From Massilia horti (GTDB lineage Bacteria > Pseudomonadota > Gammaproteobacteria > Burkholderiales > Burkholderiaceae_D), in NCBI RefSeq assembly GCF_004614195.1, contig NZ_SPUM01000148.1, positions 1 through 48,726 of the forward strand: a stretch of 48,726 bases of DNA, read 5' to 3'. This document shows, piece by piece, positions 22,273-31,103 of this stretch; the first letter of the stretch is position 1, and each line of letters begins with the position of its first letter. The notes below the pieces were generated by a model. It saw only the letters and a program-made list of their open reading frames with translations. It did no database searches and was not told the DNA's origin. Made by a program: the position numbers and the translations under genes.

Positions 22273-23696
22273 GGCGTGCCGCCGGCAAGGCGCGCGTTGG
22301 TGCGGCCCTGCTGCTTGCGCTCGTGCTCGCGGGTTGCGGCATGGCGCCGCAAAAGCCCCCCGCATCGACCCTGGTCATGCCGCCTGCGTGGCGAACGCCG
22401 GTCGTCGGGCCGGAATCAAAAGTCGAGCGCGACTGGTGGCGCGCGTTCGACGACCCGGCGCTCGACGCGCTGGTGCGCAAGGCACTGGAGCACAATGCAG
22501 ACCTGCGCACGGCGCGCTCCCGGCTGCAGGAGTACCGGGCGCGCGTGATCGTGGCGCAAAGCGCACAACGGCCGGAACTGAATGCGAACCTTAGCCCGAG
22601 CAAGTCGCGCCTCATCGGGCCGTTCGGTACGCCGATCCAGATCGCGGCGATTACTGGCGGCGTAACGGCCAGCTATGAGGTCGACCTGTCCGGAGCCCTG
22701 GCCGCGACGACCGCGGCGGCGCGCTTCGATTACCAGACGCAGCAGGCCGCAGCCGACGCGGCGGCGTTGTCGGTCGCGGCTACCGTGGCGTCAGGCTACT
22801 TGAACCTGCGCGGGCTCGACGCCCAACTGGTGGTGGCGCACGACACGCTCATCTCGCGCCAGCGTTCGTTCGACCTGGCACGGCGCCAGTTCGAAGTCGG
22901 CTACAGCTCGCGGCTCGAGCTGGCGCAGGCCGAGGCGGAGCTGCATACGGCCGCCGGCGTGGTGCCGCAGCTTGAACAGGCGATCGGAGAGCAGGAGAAC
23001 GCGCTGTCCGTGCTCGTCGGCGACAATCCGGGACCGGTTGCGCGCGGCCGTACGCTCAGCGAGCTCAATGCCCCATCGATCGCCCCCGGGCTGCCGTCCG
23101 AGCTCCTGCGCCGGCGCCCCGACATCGCCCAGGCCGAGCAAGCGGTGGCGGCGGCAGATGCCAACCTGGCGGCGGCGCGTGACAAGTTGCTGCCTTCGCT
23201 CAGCCTGAACGCATCGTACGGGATGTATGCGTACAGCCTGAAGCAGCTGGTGCAAGAGCCGTTCCAGTTGTGGAGCATTGGCGCCAGCGTGCTGGCACCG
23301 CTCTTTAATGGCGGCCGCCTGCGCGCTCAGGCCGACATTGCCGCCTCGCTGCGCGACCGGGCGGTGTTTGCATACGAGAGCGTGGTGCGCAATGCCTTTG
23401 CCGAAACCGAGAACAGCCTGGACGCGATCGAGCGCCTTGGCGACCAGCTGCGCGAAGCCCAGGCGCGGCAGCTGGTCCAGGCCGAGGTGCTGCGCGTGGC
23501 GCACAAGCGCTATGCGAATGGCTATGCCTCGTACCTGGAGGAGCTGGACGCGCAGCGCAACCTGTTCAGCGCACAGATCAACGTCCTGCAGCTGCGCCAG
23601 AACCTGCTCGCGGCCCATGTCAACCTGTATCGGGCGCTGGGAGGCGGCTGGACTCCCGGGCGCGCCAAGGACTCTGAAGGCAACAGGGCGCCGTGA
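22269..23696 (+). CDS. NodT-family outer membrane efflux lipoprotein (TolC-like)
   Basis: This 475-residue outer membrane factor has a lipoprotein signal with lipobox LAGC. The mature protein begins with a Pro-rich stretch and the family signature VERDWWRAFDDPALDALVRKAL. Two TolC-type repeats follow, with RRPDIAQAEQAVAAADANLAAAR as the mid-protein marker. It trimerises as a tunnel through the outer membrane and periplasm for the MFS/HlyD pair. The ATG overlaps the stop of the adaptor gene (ATGA). The C-terminal tail is short and basic. Confidence 0.93.
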   Translation: MRRAAGKARVGAALLLALVLAGCGMAPQKPPASTLVMPPAWRTPVVGPESKVERDWWRAFDDPALDALVRKALEHNADLRTARSRLQEYRARVIVAQSAQRPELNANLSPSKSRLIGPFGTPIQIAAITGGVTASYEVDLSGALAATTAAARFDYQTQQAAADAAALSVAATVASGYLNLRGLDAQLVVAHDTLISRQRSFDLARRQFEVGYSSRLELAQAEAELHTAAGVVPQLEQAIGEQENALSVLVGDNPGPVARGRTLSELNAPSIAPGLPSELLRRRPDIAQAEQAVAAADANLAAARDKLLPSLSLNASYGMYAYSLKQLVQEPFQLWSIGASVLAPLFNGGRLRAQADIAASLRDRAVFAYESVVRNAFAETENSLDAIERLGDQLREAQARQLVQAEVLRVAHKRYANGYASYLEELDAQRNLFSAQINVLQLRQNLLAAHVNLYRALGGGWTPGRAKDSEGNRAP

Positions 23697-23715
23697 CTGC
23701 TACAATCCGCGGCCA

Positions 23716-24339
23716 ATGATTGATGCCACCAAACCCAAACGCCCGACCTGCGCCACCTGCCTGCGTGCGCAGGCGGCATGCATCTGCGGCTGGATCGCGC
23801 ACTGCGACTCGCGCGTGGAACTGCTGATCCTGCAGCACCCGCTCGAGGTGGGCAATGCCAAGAACAGCGCGCGCCTGCTGCACTTGTGTGTGGGCGGCAG
23901 CCGGTTGCTGGTCGGCGAGACGTTTGCAGAGGCGCAACTGCTCGAATGGCTGTACGGAGACGCACGTGTGCCCGTCCTGCTGTATCCGGAGACCCCGGGC
24001 GATGCGTCGCTCGGCATCGCGCCGCCGCCGGCCCTGAATGCAAACCTGCTGGGCGAGCCGGCGCGCTTGCGGCTGGTGGTGATCGACGCCACCTGGCGCA
24101 AGAGCCGCAAGATGCTCTACACCAATCCGCTGCTGCAGCGCCTGCCCCGGCTGGCCTTGCGCGACATGCCCGCGTCAAATTATCGGATCCGCAAGGCGCA
24201 CGCCCCGGACCAGCTCTCGACATTGGAAGCGTCCGCGCATGCCCTGATGCAGTTGCACGACGACACGGAACGGTTTTGGCCGCTGCTCACCGCATTCGAC
24301 GGTTTTGTGGCGCAACAGGCCCGCTACGCACACGCTTGA
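23716..24339 (+). CDS. tapT: DTW-domain tRNA-uridine aminocarboxypropyltransferase
   Basis: This 207-residue protein has an N-terminal Cys cluster (TCATCLRAQAACIC, residues 11-24) and the DTW-type motif IDATWRKSRKML with Asp124-Ala-Thr-Trp, followed by SNYRIRKAHAPDQLSTLEA. DTW enzymes use SAM to place a 3-amino-3-carboxypropyl group on tRNA uridine (acp3U, position 47 in E. coli TapT); the other E. coli paralogue is TrmD-unrelated TuaA-like, so the exact site is inferred. The open frame extends upstream, but the ATG at 23716, 20 bp after the efflux gene, is the natural start. It may be cotranscribed with the efflux genes by read-through. Confidence 0.85.
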   Translation: MIDATKPKRPTCATCLRAQAACICGWIAHCDSRVELLILQHPLEVGNAKNSARLLHLCVGGSRLLVGETFAEAQLLEWLYGDARVPVLLYPETPGDASLGIAPPPALNANLLGEPARLRLVVIDATWRKSRKMLYTNPLLQRLPRLALRDMPASNYRIRKAHAPDQLSTLEASAHALMQLHDDTERFWPLLTAFDGFVAQQARYAHA

Positions 24340-24363
24340 ATTCACCAACGGAGCGCAGTAAGA

Positions 24364-24383
24364 TACTGTATAAACGTACAGTA
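24364..24383. promoter_or_regulatory. LexA (SOS) box
   Basis: TACTGTATAAACGTACAGTA contains CTGT-N8-ACAG with both flanking TA pairs, a full match to the gammaproteobacterial and betaproteobacterial LexA consensus. It ends 10 bp before the GTG of the radical SAM gene, where bound LexA would block initiation or early transcription. Confidence 0.85.
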
Positions 24384-24393
24384 CAGGTGACCT

Positions 24394-25572
24394 GTGGCCG
24401 AACGCGAACAACGCAAGGGTGGCGACTCCAGCGAAGAGCCGGTGGTGTTTCACCAGCGCCCGCCAGCAGCGCGCAAGGGGCGTGGCGCGGTGTCCAACAT
24501 CCAGGGCCGTTATGAAGTCGACGTGCGCGAGCGCTTTGACGATGGCTGGTCGCGGGACGACGAGGAGGGCGAGCCGGCGCCGTTCAAGACCCAGGTTACG
24601 GACGAGTACGCCAAGACCATCCTCACCCGCAATGCTTCACCGGACATACCCTTCAACGTCTCGCTGAATCCGTACCGTGGGTGCGAGCACGGTTGCATCT
24701 ACTGCTTCGCGCGGCCGACGCACAGCTATCTTGGGCTGTCGCCCGGACTCGATTTCGAAAGCCGCCTGTTCGCCAAGGTCAACGCCGCCGACCTGCTGCG
24801 GCGCGAACTGGCGCGGCCTGGATACGTGCCCGAGCACATCGCCATCGGCGTGAACACCGATGCCTACCAGCCGTGCGAGCGCGAGCGCGGCATCACGCGC
24901 CAGGTGATCGAGGTGCTGCACGAGTGCAATCACCCGGCTGGCCTGATCACCAAGTCGTCATTGATCGAACGCGATATCGACCTGTTGGCGCCGATGGCGG
25001 CCAAGGGCCTGGTCTGCGCCGCGATCACGCTCACCACCCTGGAGCCGGACATCTCGCGCACGCTCGAGCCACGCGCGGCTGCGCCAGCGCGTCGCCTGCG
25101 CGCGATCCGCACACTGACCGAGGCCGGCATCCCGGTCAGCGTCAGCGTCGCACCCATCATCCCGTTCATTACCGAGCCGGAAATCGAAAAGATACTTGAG
25201 GCCGCGCGCGATGCCGGCGCGGTCGGGGCGCACTATGTGGTGCTGCGGCTGCCGTGGGAAGTCAATCCGCTGTTCCACGAATGGCTGCAGGCACATTTTC
25301 CCGAGCGTGCGCAGCGCGTGATGAACCGCGTGCGCGAAATGCGCGGCGGCAAGGACTACGACAGCGATTTTTCCCAGCGCATGCACGGGGAGGGCGTCTG
25401 GGCCGACCTGATCCGCCAAAGGTTCACCAAGACCGTCGAGCGGCTGGGCATGAGCGGATTTCGCGGGCGTTTCGAGCGGCTCGACGTGTCGCAGTTCAAG
25501 CGCCCGCAGGTGGTGCCGGCGCCGCCGGGCAAGCAGTGCGGCAACGCGACCGGGCAGCTCGATCTGTTCTAG
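24394..25572 (+). CDS. PA0069-family radical SAM protein (SplB-like), SOS-controlled
   Basis: This 392-residue protein starts at GTG. The [4Fe-4S]/SAM motif is Cys97-x3-Cys101-x2-Cys104 in YRGCEHGCIYCFARPTH. The rest of the TIM-barrel follows (IAIGVNTDAYQPCERE, ITKSSLIERD, ITLTTLEPDISRTLEPR), matching the PA0069/Rv2578c group that is distantly related to spore photoproduct lyase. The N-terminal 70 residues are charged and probably flexible. No substrate is established for the group. A perfect LexA box directly upstream indicates induction by DNA damage, which suggests a DNA repair or nucleotide-lesion role; this is inference. The neighbours (tapT, T6SS immunity gene) are not functionally linked. 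Confidence 0.9.
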   Translation: MAEREQRKGGDSSEEPVVFHQRPPAARKGRGAVSNIQGRYEVDVRERFDDGWSRDDEEGEPAPFKTQVTDEYAKTILTRNASPDIPFNVSLNPYRGCEHGCIYCFARPTHSYLGLSPGLDFESRLFAKVNAADLLRRELARPGYVPEHIAIGVNTDAYQPCERERGITRQVIEVLHECNHPAGLITKSSLIERDIDLLAPMAAKGLVCAAITLTTLEPDISRTLEPRAAAPARRLRAIRTLTEAGIPVSVSVAPIIPFITEPEIEKILEAARDAGAVGAHYVVLRLPWEVNPLFHEWLQAHFPERAQRVMNRVREMRGGKDYDSDFSQRMHGEGVWADLIRQRFTKTVERLGMSGFRGRFERLDVSQFKRPQVVPAPPGKQCGNATGQLDLF

Positions 25573-25878
25573 CCACAATGAAGCCTGCCGACTGAAAAAA
25601 GTTACGCAAGTGCCGATTTCATCAATTCGATTAGTGGCAAGCTCGGCCGTAGTCCGGTTGTCAGAAGAATATTATTGAACTAAACGCCATGTTGAAGGTC
25701 GCGGCCAACGCGGCGTTTCGCTGCCTTTGCGCTTGGCTAACCGACCCCACAGCGGGTTGTTGCGTGATCGCAATTGATGAGATTTCTTTCATGCGAGCAT
25801 TTTGACTTGCGCACCCAAAAAACTGCCATCAGGTGGCTCTTACTGACGCGACGTGATCGTTAAGGCTAAGGCAATGCC

Positions 25879-27135
25879 ATGAAACGTCACCTTCAAAGAA
25901 GATGGTTAAAAGGTTCGGCGACGGTCGTTGTAGCCTTGGCCTGCGTCTGGGGCGCGGTCGCGGCCTGGGGAAAGCTTGACGGAGCGTCCGTCCGGCCGGC
26001 CGGATGCTTCGGCCGATACGCGGTCACGGCACAAGTGCCGGTGCATCTGATTGATCGCGCCTTCCAGTTCTATTGGGGCGACGTCCAAACTTATCGTGAA
26101 AGTGCCGTGGCATACGAGGCCCGGTTGCGTGAGGCACTGGCGCGGGCGCGGCAAGACGGCGGGCTGATCGAGGAACCCAAGCTCATCGGTCCCGGCAGCG
26201 GTACTCTCTTCGTCAGGCAAGAGGAACTGGGTGCGCCATACGATCCAAACGCCTCGGAGGTCGTGGGGCTCACCCATATCGACGGCGTGACCTTCGAGTA
26301 CAAGAAGCGCACTGTTAACCGGCTGCGTGGATTGGCGAAGGAGCGCGCCCAGGAGATCCTTGCGGCCGCACATGGATACCAGGAAAGTGAAAGCCCGACA
26401 GAGGACGCCTTTTGCGTCGGCGACGGGGTGCTCACGCTGGCGCGCCAACGTGGCTGGTATGAGTCGGTGCAGCTTGGTGGAACGTTCAACCTGCACGGAT
26501 TCGCTTATGGCTTCCTGTTAAGCATTCGCGCGGCGCCGGGCGGGGAAATGGATTCGAATGACCTGGAAGACCGGCGGCAGGCGATGTTGCAGGCGGCCGG
26601 CGCGGGCAATACAACCGTGCGTTCGGCGGTACCCGTTGCGCAAGGGTATCCGGGTGAGCGCCTGCTCTACGTCGAGCGGCAGGACGAGTCGCAGTTTCCT
26701 GTCTATGAGTGGGAAGGTGCGCCGGAGCCGGCCGCCCGGCACGGTCCTCCGGAGCGCGTCGTACTGCACATCTGGCCGGAACGCCGCGGCGACTTCAGCG
26801 CGGCCAACTCCCTGGTGCGAGCTGCACAGGAAGGAAAGCATGACAAGCCTTTCCTGTTCGAGGTCAGGCCACTGCCGCTACAGGCCAAGCCGCCGCGCCA
26901 GCCTTTTGCCCCCGCCGGAGAGGAGAGCAAGCTGCCATGGGCGATACGCCTGTTGAATCGACAGACGATGGAACCGCTGGCCGGACGTGCTTATACGCTG
27001 CATCGCAATGACAAGGCAGTGTTCAAAGGGCGTTCCGACCCCGAAGGCTATACCCTGACCCAAAATATCGATTATTTCGAAACGTTGACCGTACGCGTGG
27101 AGGCTGAAACCGAATCCGCCTCCTCCGGCGAGTAA
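25879..27135 (+). CDS. Tli4-like T6SS immunity protein (orphan)
   Basis: This 418-residue protein has a basic N-terminus and one signal/TM segment (about 10-30), so it faces the periplasm. The sequence resembles Tli4, the immunity partner of T6SS phospholipase effector Tle4 (CFGRYAVTAQVPVHL ..., the central TFEYKKRTVNRLRGLAKERA and a C-terminal beta-rich domain). Its last 70 residues (RLLNRQTMEPLAGRAYTLHR ...) look like the small beta domain attached to VgrG, PAAR or effector proteins, where a recognition loop asks for a "dG...G.tD..G.t" pattern. No Tle effector, VgrG or PAAR gene is in the window, so it may protect against non-self effectors. Base composition around it is lower in GC. The 306-bp gap before it shows no gene. 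Confidence 0.6.
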   Translation: MKRHLQRRWLKGSATVVVALACVWGAVAAWGKLDGASVRPAGCFGRYAVTAQVPVHLIDRAFQFYWGDVQTYRESAVAYEARLREALARARQDGGLIEEPKLIGPGSGTLFVRQEELGAPYDPNASEVVGLTHIDGVTFEYKKRTVNRLRGLAKERAQEILAAAHGYQESESPTEDAFCVGDGVLTLARQRGWYESVQLGGTFNLHGFAYGFLLSIRAAPGGEMDSNDLEDRRQAMLQAAGAGNTTVRSAVPVAQGYPGERLLYVERQDESQFPVYEWEGAPEPAARHGPPERVVLHIWPERRGDFSAANSLVRAAQEGKHDKPFLFEVRPLPLQAKPPRQPFAPAGEESKLPWAIRLLNRQTMEPLAGRAYTLHRNDKAVFKGRSDPEGYTLTQNIDYFETLTVRVEAETESASSGE

Positions 27136-27194
27136 AGGTTGTAGCGTTCTCTCGATTCCATTACGATTGCTGCTCGGTAATTGAAGGGCAAGTC

Positions 27195-27743
27195 ATGGCA
27201 GAGCAGGACGTGGAAATGGATGTGGTCGAGAAGATCGTGTTTGTCGGCGCCGAGTCGACCGGCAAGTCGACGCTGGTGGAGTATCTGGCACGGCAATTCG
27301 ACACCGCATATGTCCCCGAAATTGGCCGCTTGGTCTGGGAAGAAAAGCAGGGCAAGCTGAACGTGGACGACTATGTCGACATCGCGGTCAAGCATCGACA
27401 GGCCGAGGTCGAGGCGCAGGCGCGCGCGCGCCGTTACCTGTTCGTGGACACCAGCGCGCTCACCACGCTGCTGCTCGGTTACGAGTTTGGCCACATCGAC
27501 CAGGCGCCAGCCGAACTGCTGAACTATGCCGACGACTGCAAGCAGCGCTACGCCCACCATTTCGTGTGTGCCGACGACATCCCGTTCGTGCAGGATGGCG
27601 TGCGCCAAAATGAAGACTGGCGCGGGCGCATCCACAAGCTGGTGCTGGAAGACCTTCAAGCGCGCGGCATTGCGTACACGATCGTGCGCGGAACGGTCGA
27701 GGAGCGCGCGGAACAGGTACGGCGCGTGCTCAAGGCTGCCTGA
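27195..27743 (+). CDS. NadR-kinase-like AAA ATPase
   Basis: This 182-residue P-loop protein has Walker A GAESTGKSTL near the N-terminus and YVPEIGRLVWEE, the pattern of the C-terminal ribosylnicotinamide kinase domain of NadR (AAA_28 family). FVDTSALTTLLLGYEFG is the Walker B-type strand and HHFVCADDIPFVQDGVRQNED is the lid region with a basic Arg. The N-terminal adenylyltransferase and DNA-binding parts of NadR are absent. It probably phosphorylates nicotinamide riboside or another nucleoside in the cytosol; no pnu transporter is adjacent, so the substrate is open. GAAGGGC is the ribosome-binding site. It converges on chaC with 7 bp between the stops. Confidence 0.8.
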   Translation: MAEQDVEMDVVEKIVFVGAESTGKSTLVEYLARQFDTAYVPEIGRLVWEEKQGKLNVDDYVDIAVKHRQAEVEAQARARRYLFVDTSALTTLLLGYEFGHIDQAPAELLNYADDCKQRYAHHFVCADDIPFVQDGVRQNEDWRGRIHKLVLEDLQARGIAYTIVRGTVEERAEQVRRVLKAA

Positions 27744-27750
27744 GCCGTTT

Positions 27751-28341
27751 TCAGCAGGCTGTCACGGGTGGCAAAGCGCCCGTCAACTCCGCCAGATGCC
27801 GCTCGATCTCGAACACGTGCGGATCCGTCTTGCCCAAATCACGCAGCGCCTGGGCCAGCTCAAGCAGGTATTCGCTATTTGGACCGCTGGGTCCGGCCGC
27901 GCCTGCGATATGGCGGGCGATCTCGCGTTCGGTGGCCGGCCCGAGGTAGGCAGCGTTTTCGTGGGTGGCAATGTAGACCAGGCCTTCGACACTGGTGCCA
28001 TCTTCAAAACGCATGTCGATCGCCAGGCGCAGGTAGCCGTTCTTTTCGCGATGGTCGAGGTGGGCGAATTCCTCAGGGGTGACGAGGTAGGCCATGCCGT
28101 GGCAGACGGCGCCGGGCTCCGGCACCAGCGTGACCACCCTTCCTGGCGCGGTTTCGGTGCCGCGATGGTCGTGTGAACCCTGCCAGAAGCGACGCGCCCA
28201 GTTGGCGATGCTGGCCGGCCGCCGCTCGAGGAAGGGAAAGTCGGCCTTGAAGATCAGCGAGCCGTAGCCGAACAGCCAGACGCTTGCGTGACTGTCGAAT
28301 TTGTCCATGCGCTGGTTGATCGCAATGGTGTTGGGGGACAT
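27751..28341 (-). CDS. chaC: glutathione-specific gamma-glutamylcyclotransferase
   Basis: This 196-residue ChaC-family enzyme cleaves glutathione to 5-oxoproline and Cys-Gly in the cytosol. The substrate loop is WLFGYGSLIFKADF, the canonical YGSL start of the fold. The conserved Glu region is LDHREKNGYLRLAI, and VYIATHENAAYLGP belongs to the barrel. Length is normal for bacterial ChaC. It is monocistronic, convergent with the NadR-like gene. No chaA or chaB is adjacent, so the old calcium-transport name does not apply here. Confidence 0.93.
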   Translation of the reverse strand: MSPNTIAINQRMDKFDSHASVWLFGYGSLIFKADFPFLERRPASIANWARRFWQGSHDHRGTETAPGRVVTLVPEPGAVCHGMAYLVTPEEFAHLDHREKNGYLRLAIDMRFEDGTSVEGLVYIATHENAAYLGPATEREIARHIAGAAGPSGPNSEYLLELAQALRDLGKTDPHVFEIERHLAELTGALPPVTAC

Positions 28342-28423
28342 CCTTGTATTTCCTACTAAAATTTCCTGGGGAAACCGTTCCGCTAATTGTAGCGCGCGCG
28401 GTGGTCAGGTGCTGGAAGCTGCC

Positions 28424-29332
28424 TCAAGTCTGAATGTCTTGCGTGGCGGGCCGTTGTTCCGACACGAAGCGCAGCAGGAAGTCGATGAAGCTTTCCGCCG
28501 CCGGCGACAGCGAGCGGCCGGCACGGGTGTAGACGTAGAAGCGGCGGGTGAGCACTGGTTCCTCCAGGGGCCGCATGGAGAGGCGATACAGGTTCACCAG
28601 CGGTTCGGCATAGGGCAGGCATACCGTCACGCCCAGTCCGCTGCTGACCATCGCCAGCGCGGTGGTCATGAAAGTCACCTCGTTGGCCGGCTGCAGCGCC
28701 AGGTCCCGCATGTCCGCGTGCAGCCGCTCGGTGAACTGGCCCTTGAGCGAGATAAACGGATGCTGCGTCAGGTCCTGCCAGGTCACGCGCGCACGAGTCG
28801 CGAGCGGATGGTCTTGCGGGCACACCAGGGCGAACGGCATGTCGAACAGTTCGCGCGCCTGCAATTGGGGCGCCGGATCGCGCTCGGGCCCGATGCCCAG
28901 GTCGACTTCCCCCGACAGGACGCGCGTGATCACGCTCTCGACTTCACAGTCGGCCAGGCGCACCTGGATCGCGGGGTGCTCGGCCTTGTAGGCGGCAATC
29001 GCGCCCGGCGCCATCGTGCAGGCCATCAGTTGCGGCGCCGCGATCCGCACGATCCCGGTCTTCAGGCGGGTTTGCTGGGCAATGTTCGCCAACGCACCGT
29101 CGAGATCGTCCAGCATCTGGCCAAATAGGGGGTAGAGCTCGGTCCCGATTTCGGTGAGGGCGATTCGGCGTGTGTTGCGATCAACCACACGCGCGCCCAA
29201 TGTTTGTTCCAATTCTTTGATTAAACCCGATAAAGCTGATTGGGTGACGTGCATTGACTGGGCAGCAAGCGTAAAGTTACCAGTCTTGGCCAGTGCTACG
29301 AAGGCACGCATCTGGCGCAGCGTAGGATTCAT
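28424..29332 (-). CDS. LysR-family transcriptional regulator
   Basis: This 302-residue LysR-type regulator has an N-terminal winged helix-turn-helix (LRQMRAFVALAKTGNFTLAAQSMHVTQSALSGLIKELEQ, in parts) and a C-terminal periplasmic-binding-protein-like effector domain (about 90-295). It is divergent from the fumarylacetoacetate hydrolase/isomerase pair with 96 bp between starts, the classic LTTR layout, so it probably activates that pair and represses itself. The effector is likely an aromatic ring-cleavage intermediate; this is inference. Confidence 0.92.
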   Translation of the reverse strand: MNPTLRQMRAFVALAKTGNFTLAAQSMHVTQSALSGLIKELEQTLGARVVDRNTRRIALTEIGTELYPLFGQMLDDLDGALANIAQQTRLKTGIVRIAAPQLMACTMAPGAIAAYKAEHPAIQVRLADCEVESVITRVLSGEVDLGIGPERDPAPQLQARELFDMPFALVCPQDHPLATRARVTWQDLTQHPFISLKGQFTERLHADMRDLALQPANEVTFMTTALAMVSSGLGVTVCLPYAEPLVNLYRLSMRPLEEPVLTRRFYVYTRAGRSLSPAAESFIDFLLRFVSEQRPATQDIQT

Positions 29333-29373
29333 AAGGTAATCCGATAAGTCAGGCGGGAAATATTGTTTGTATG

Positions 29374-29407
29374 ATAGTTCGTTTTACCCTTAAATGGCGG
29401 GAACTAT
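29374..29407. promoter_or_regulatory. inverted repeat in the LysR/FAH divergent promoter
   Basis: ATAGTTC (29374-29380) and GAACTAT (29401-29407) form a perfect 7-bp inverted repeat with a 20-bp spacer in the 96-bp divergent region, ending 21 bp before the FAH start. It is a candidate LysR regulator site, although the spacing is longer than the usual T-N11-A box. Confidence 0.4.
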
Positions 29408-29428
29408 TTGCAACGTGAAGGAGACGCC

Positions 29429-30454
29429 ATGAAACTCGCAACCCTGAAGGCTGGTGGCCGCGACGGCACACTGGTCGTCGTCAGCCGCGACCTGCTGACC
29501 GCGCAAGAGGTGCCCGGGGTCGCGCGCACGCTGCAGCATGCGCTGGACGACTGGCACATGGTCGCGCCCCGCCTGCAGCAGGTATACGAACGGCTTAATG
29601 CCGGCAACGCCGAGGGGGCCGTATCGTTCCATCAGGACGCCTGTCATTCGCCCCTGCCGCGCGCGTATCAGTGGGCGGACGGTTCAGCCTACATCAACCA
29701 CGTCGAGCTGGTGCGCCGCGCGCGCGGTGCGCAAGTGCCGGAATCGTTCTACGCCGACCCGCTGATGTACCAGGGCGGTTCCGATTCGTTCGTCGGCCCG
29801 CGTGATCCGATCGCCGTGCTGGAGCAAGAGTGGGGCATCGACTTCGAGGCCGAGGTCGCGGTGGTCACCGGCGACGTGCCGATGGGCGCCAGCGCCGACC
29901 AGGCGCAAGATGCGATCCGCCTCGTCATGCTGGTCAACGACGTCTCGCTGCGCAACCTGATTCCGGGCGAGCTTGCCAAGGGTTTCGGCTTTTTCCAGTC
30001 CAAGCCGGCCAGTGCGTTCTCGCCGGTCGCCGTCACGCCTGACGAACTGGGCAGCGCCTGGCGCGACTGCAAGCTGCATCTGCCGCTGCAGGTGACATTG
30101 AACGGGCGCCTGTTCGGCAAACCGGACGCCGGCACCGACATGACCTTCAACTTCGCCCAGCTGATCGCACACGCCGCGCGCACACGCGAGCTGGGCGCGG
30201 GCAGCATCATCGGCTCGGGCACCGTGTCGAACAAGCAGGGCAGCCTGCACGGCTCGAGCATCGCGAACGGCGGCGTCGGTTACTGCTGCCTGGCCGAGCT
30301 GCGCACTTACGAAACGATCGAGCAGGGCGCGCCGCAAACGCCGTACCTGCGCCATGGCGATACCGTCCGTATCGAGATGCTTGACGCAAGCGGCGCGTCC
30401 ATCTTCGGGACCATCGAGCAGGAGGTTGCGCACTACCACGGGAGGAAGGAATGA
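29429..30454 (+). CDS. fumarylacetoacetate hydrolase family protein
   Basis: The protein has 341 residues from the ATG with a strong GAAGGAG ribosome-binding site; an in-frame codon 7 residues earlier is unlikely. The FAH fold is shown by YQGGSDSFVGPRDPI (metal-site approach), WGIDFEAEVAVVTGDVP with the two Glu metal ligands, MLVNDVSLRNLIPGE and KPASAFSPVAVTPDELG, and the C-terminal GSGTVSNKQG. It hydrolyses a C-C bond in fumarylacetoacetate or fumarylpyruvate, in the cytosol. The adjacent isomerase (overlapping by 4 bp) makes either the homogentisate or gentisate route likely; the ring dioxygenase is not in the window. Confidence 0.9.
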   Translation: MKLATLKAGGRDGTLVVVSRDLLTAQEVPGVARTLQHALDDWHMVAPRLQQVYERLNAGNAEGAVSFHQDACHSPLPRAYQWADGSAYINHVELVRRARGAQVPESFYADPLMYQGGSDSFVGPRDPIAVLEQEWGIDFEAEVAVVTGDVPMGASADQAQDAIRLVMLVNDVSLRNLIPGELAKGFGFFQSKPASAFSPVAVTPDELGSAWRDCKLHLPLQVTLNGRLFGKPDAGTDMTFNFAQLIAHAARTRELGAGSIIGSGTVSNKQGSLHGSSIANGGVGYCCLAELRTYETIEQGAPQTPYLRHGDTVRIEMLDASGASIFGTIEQEVAHYHGRKE

Positions 30455-31095
30455 AGCTCTACACGTACTTTCGCAGCTCGGCGGCATACCGGGTGCGCAT
30501 CGCTCTTAACCTCAAGGGCCTGTCCTACGAGGCGATTCCGGTTCACCTGTTAAGAAACGGCGGCGAGCAGCTCCAGGACGACTACCGCAATATCAACCCG
30601 AGTGCCTCCGTGCCTGCGCTACAGGACGAGCGTGGCACGGTGACCCAGTCGATGGCGATCCTGGAGTATCTCGAAGAGACCCACCCGGACGTGCCGCTGC
30701 TGCCGCCTGATCCGCTCGGGCGCGCACGGGTGCGCGAGCTGTCCCAGATCGTCGCCTGCGATATCCACCCGCTGAACAATTTGCGCGTGCTGCGCTACCT
30801 GAAGCATACCGTGGGCGTGTCCGAGGAAACGAAGGACGAATGGTATCGCCACTGGGTCAGGGAAGGCCTGGCGGCGCTGGAAGCGCACCTGGATCGCGAC
30901 CGCGGCACGGGGCACTTCTGCCACGGCGAGACGCCTAGCCTGGCCGACTGCTTCCTGGTGCCGCAGGTGTTCAATGCCGAGCGCTTCGGGATCGACGTTT
31001 CCGCCTACCCGAATATCGCCCGCATCAACGCCAACTGCGTGGTCCTGCCGGCGTTTCAGCACGCCCACCCATCCCAGCAGCCCGACGCCGAATAG
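30451..31095 (+). CDS. maiA: maleylacetoacetate (or maleylpyruvate) isomerase
   Basis: This 214-residue zeta-class glutathione transferase isomerises maleylacetoacetate to fumarylacetoacetate (or maleylpyruvate to fumarylpyruvate) with glutathione. The N-terminal thioredoxin-like domain starts KLYTYFRSSAAYRVRIALNL, where bacterial members replace the SSC motif with SSA/STS; SVPALQD is the cis-Pro region, and the helical C-terminal domain carries FCHGETPSLADCFLVPQV. It overlaps the hydrolase gene by ATGA and the two act in sequence. It converges on the ABC exporter operon. Confidence 0.92.
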   Translation: MKLYTYFRSSAAYRVRIALNLKGLSYEAIPVHLLRNGGEQLQDDYRNINPSASVPALQDERGTVTQSMAILEYLEETHPDVPLLPPDPLGRARVRELSQIVACDIHPLNNLRVLRYLKHTVGVSEETKDEWYRHWVREGLAALEAHLDRDRGTGHFCHGETPSLADCFLVPQVFNAERFGIDVSAYPNIARINANCVVLPAFQHAHPSQQPDAE

Positions 31096-31103
31096 TCCGC
31101 CGC

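Noticed and set aside
23278..23715. An N-terminal extension of the DTW protein
   Set aside because: The frame is open but lies inside the outer-membrane factor gene and gives an Arg/Ala/Cys-rich, non-protein-like sequence. Homology starts at the ATG at 23716.
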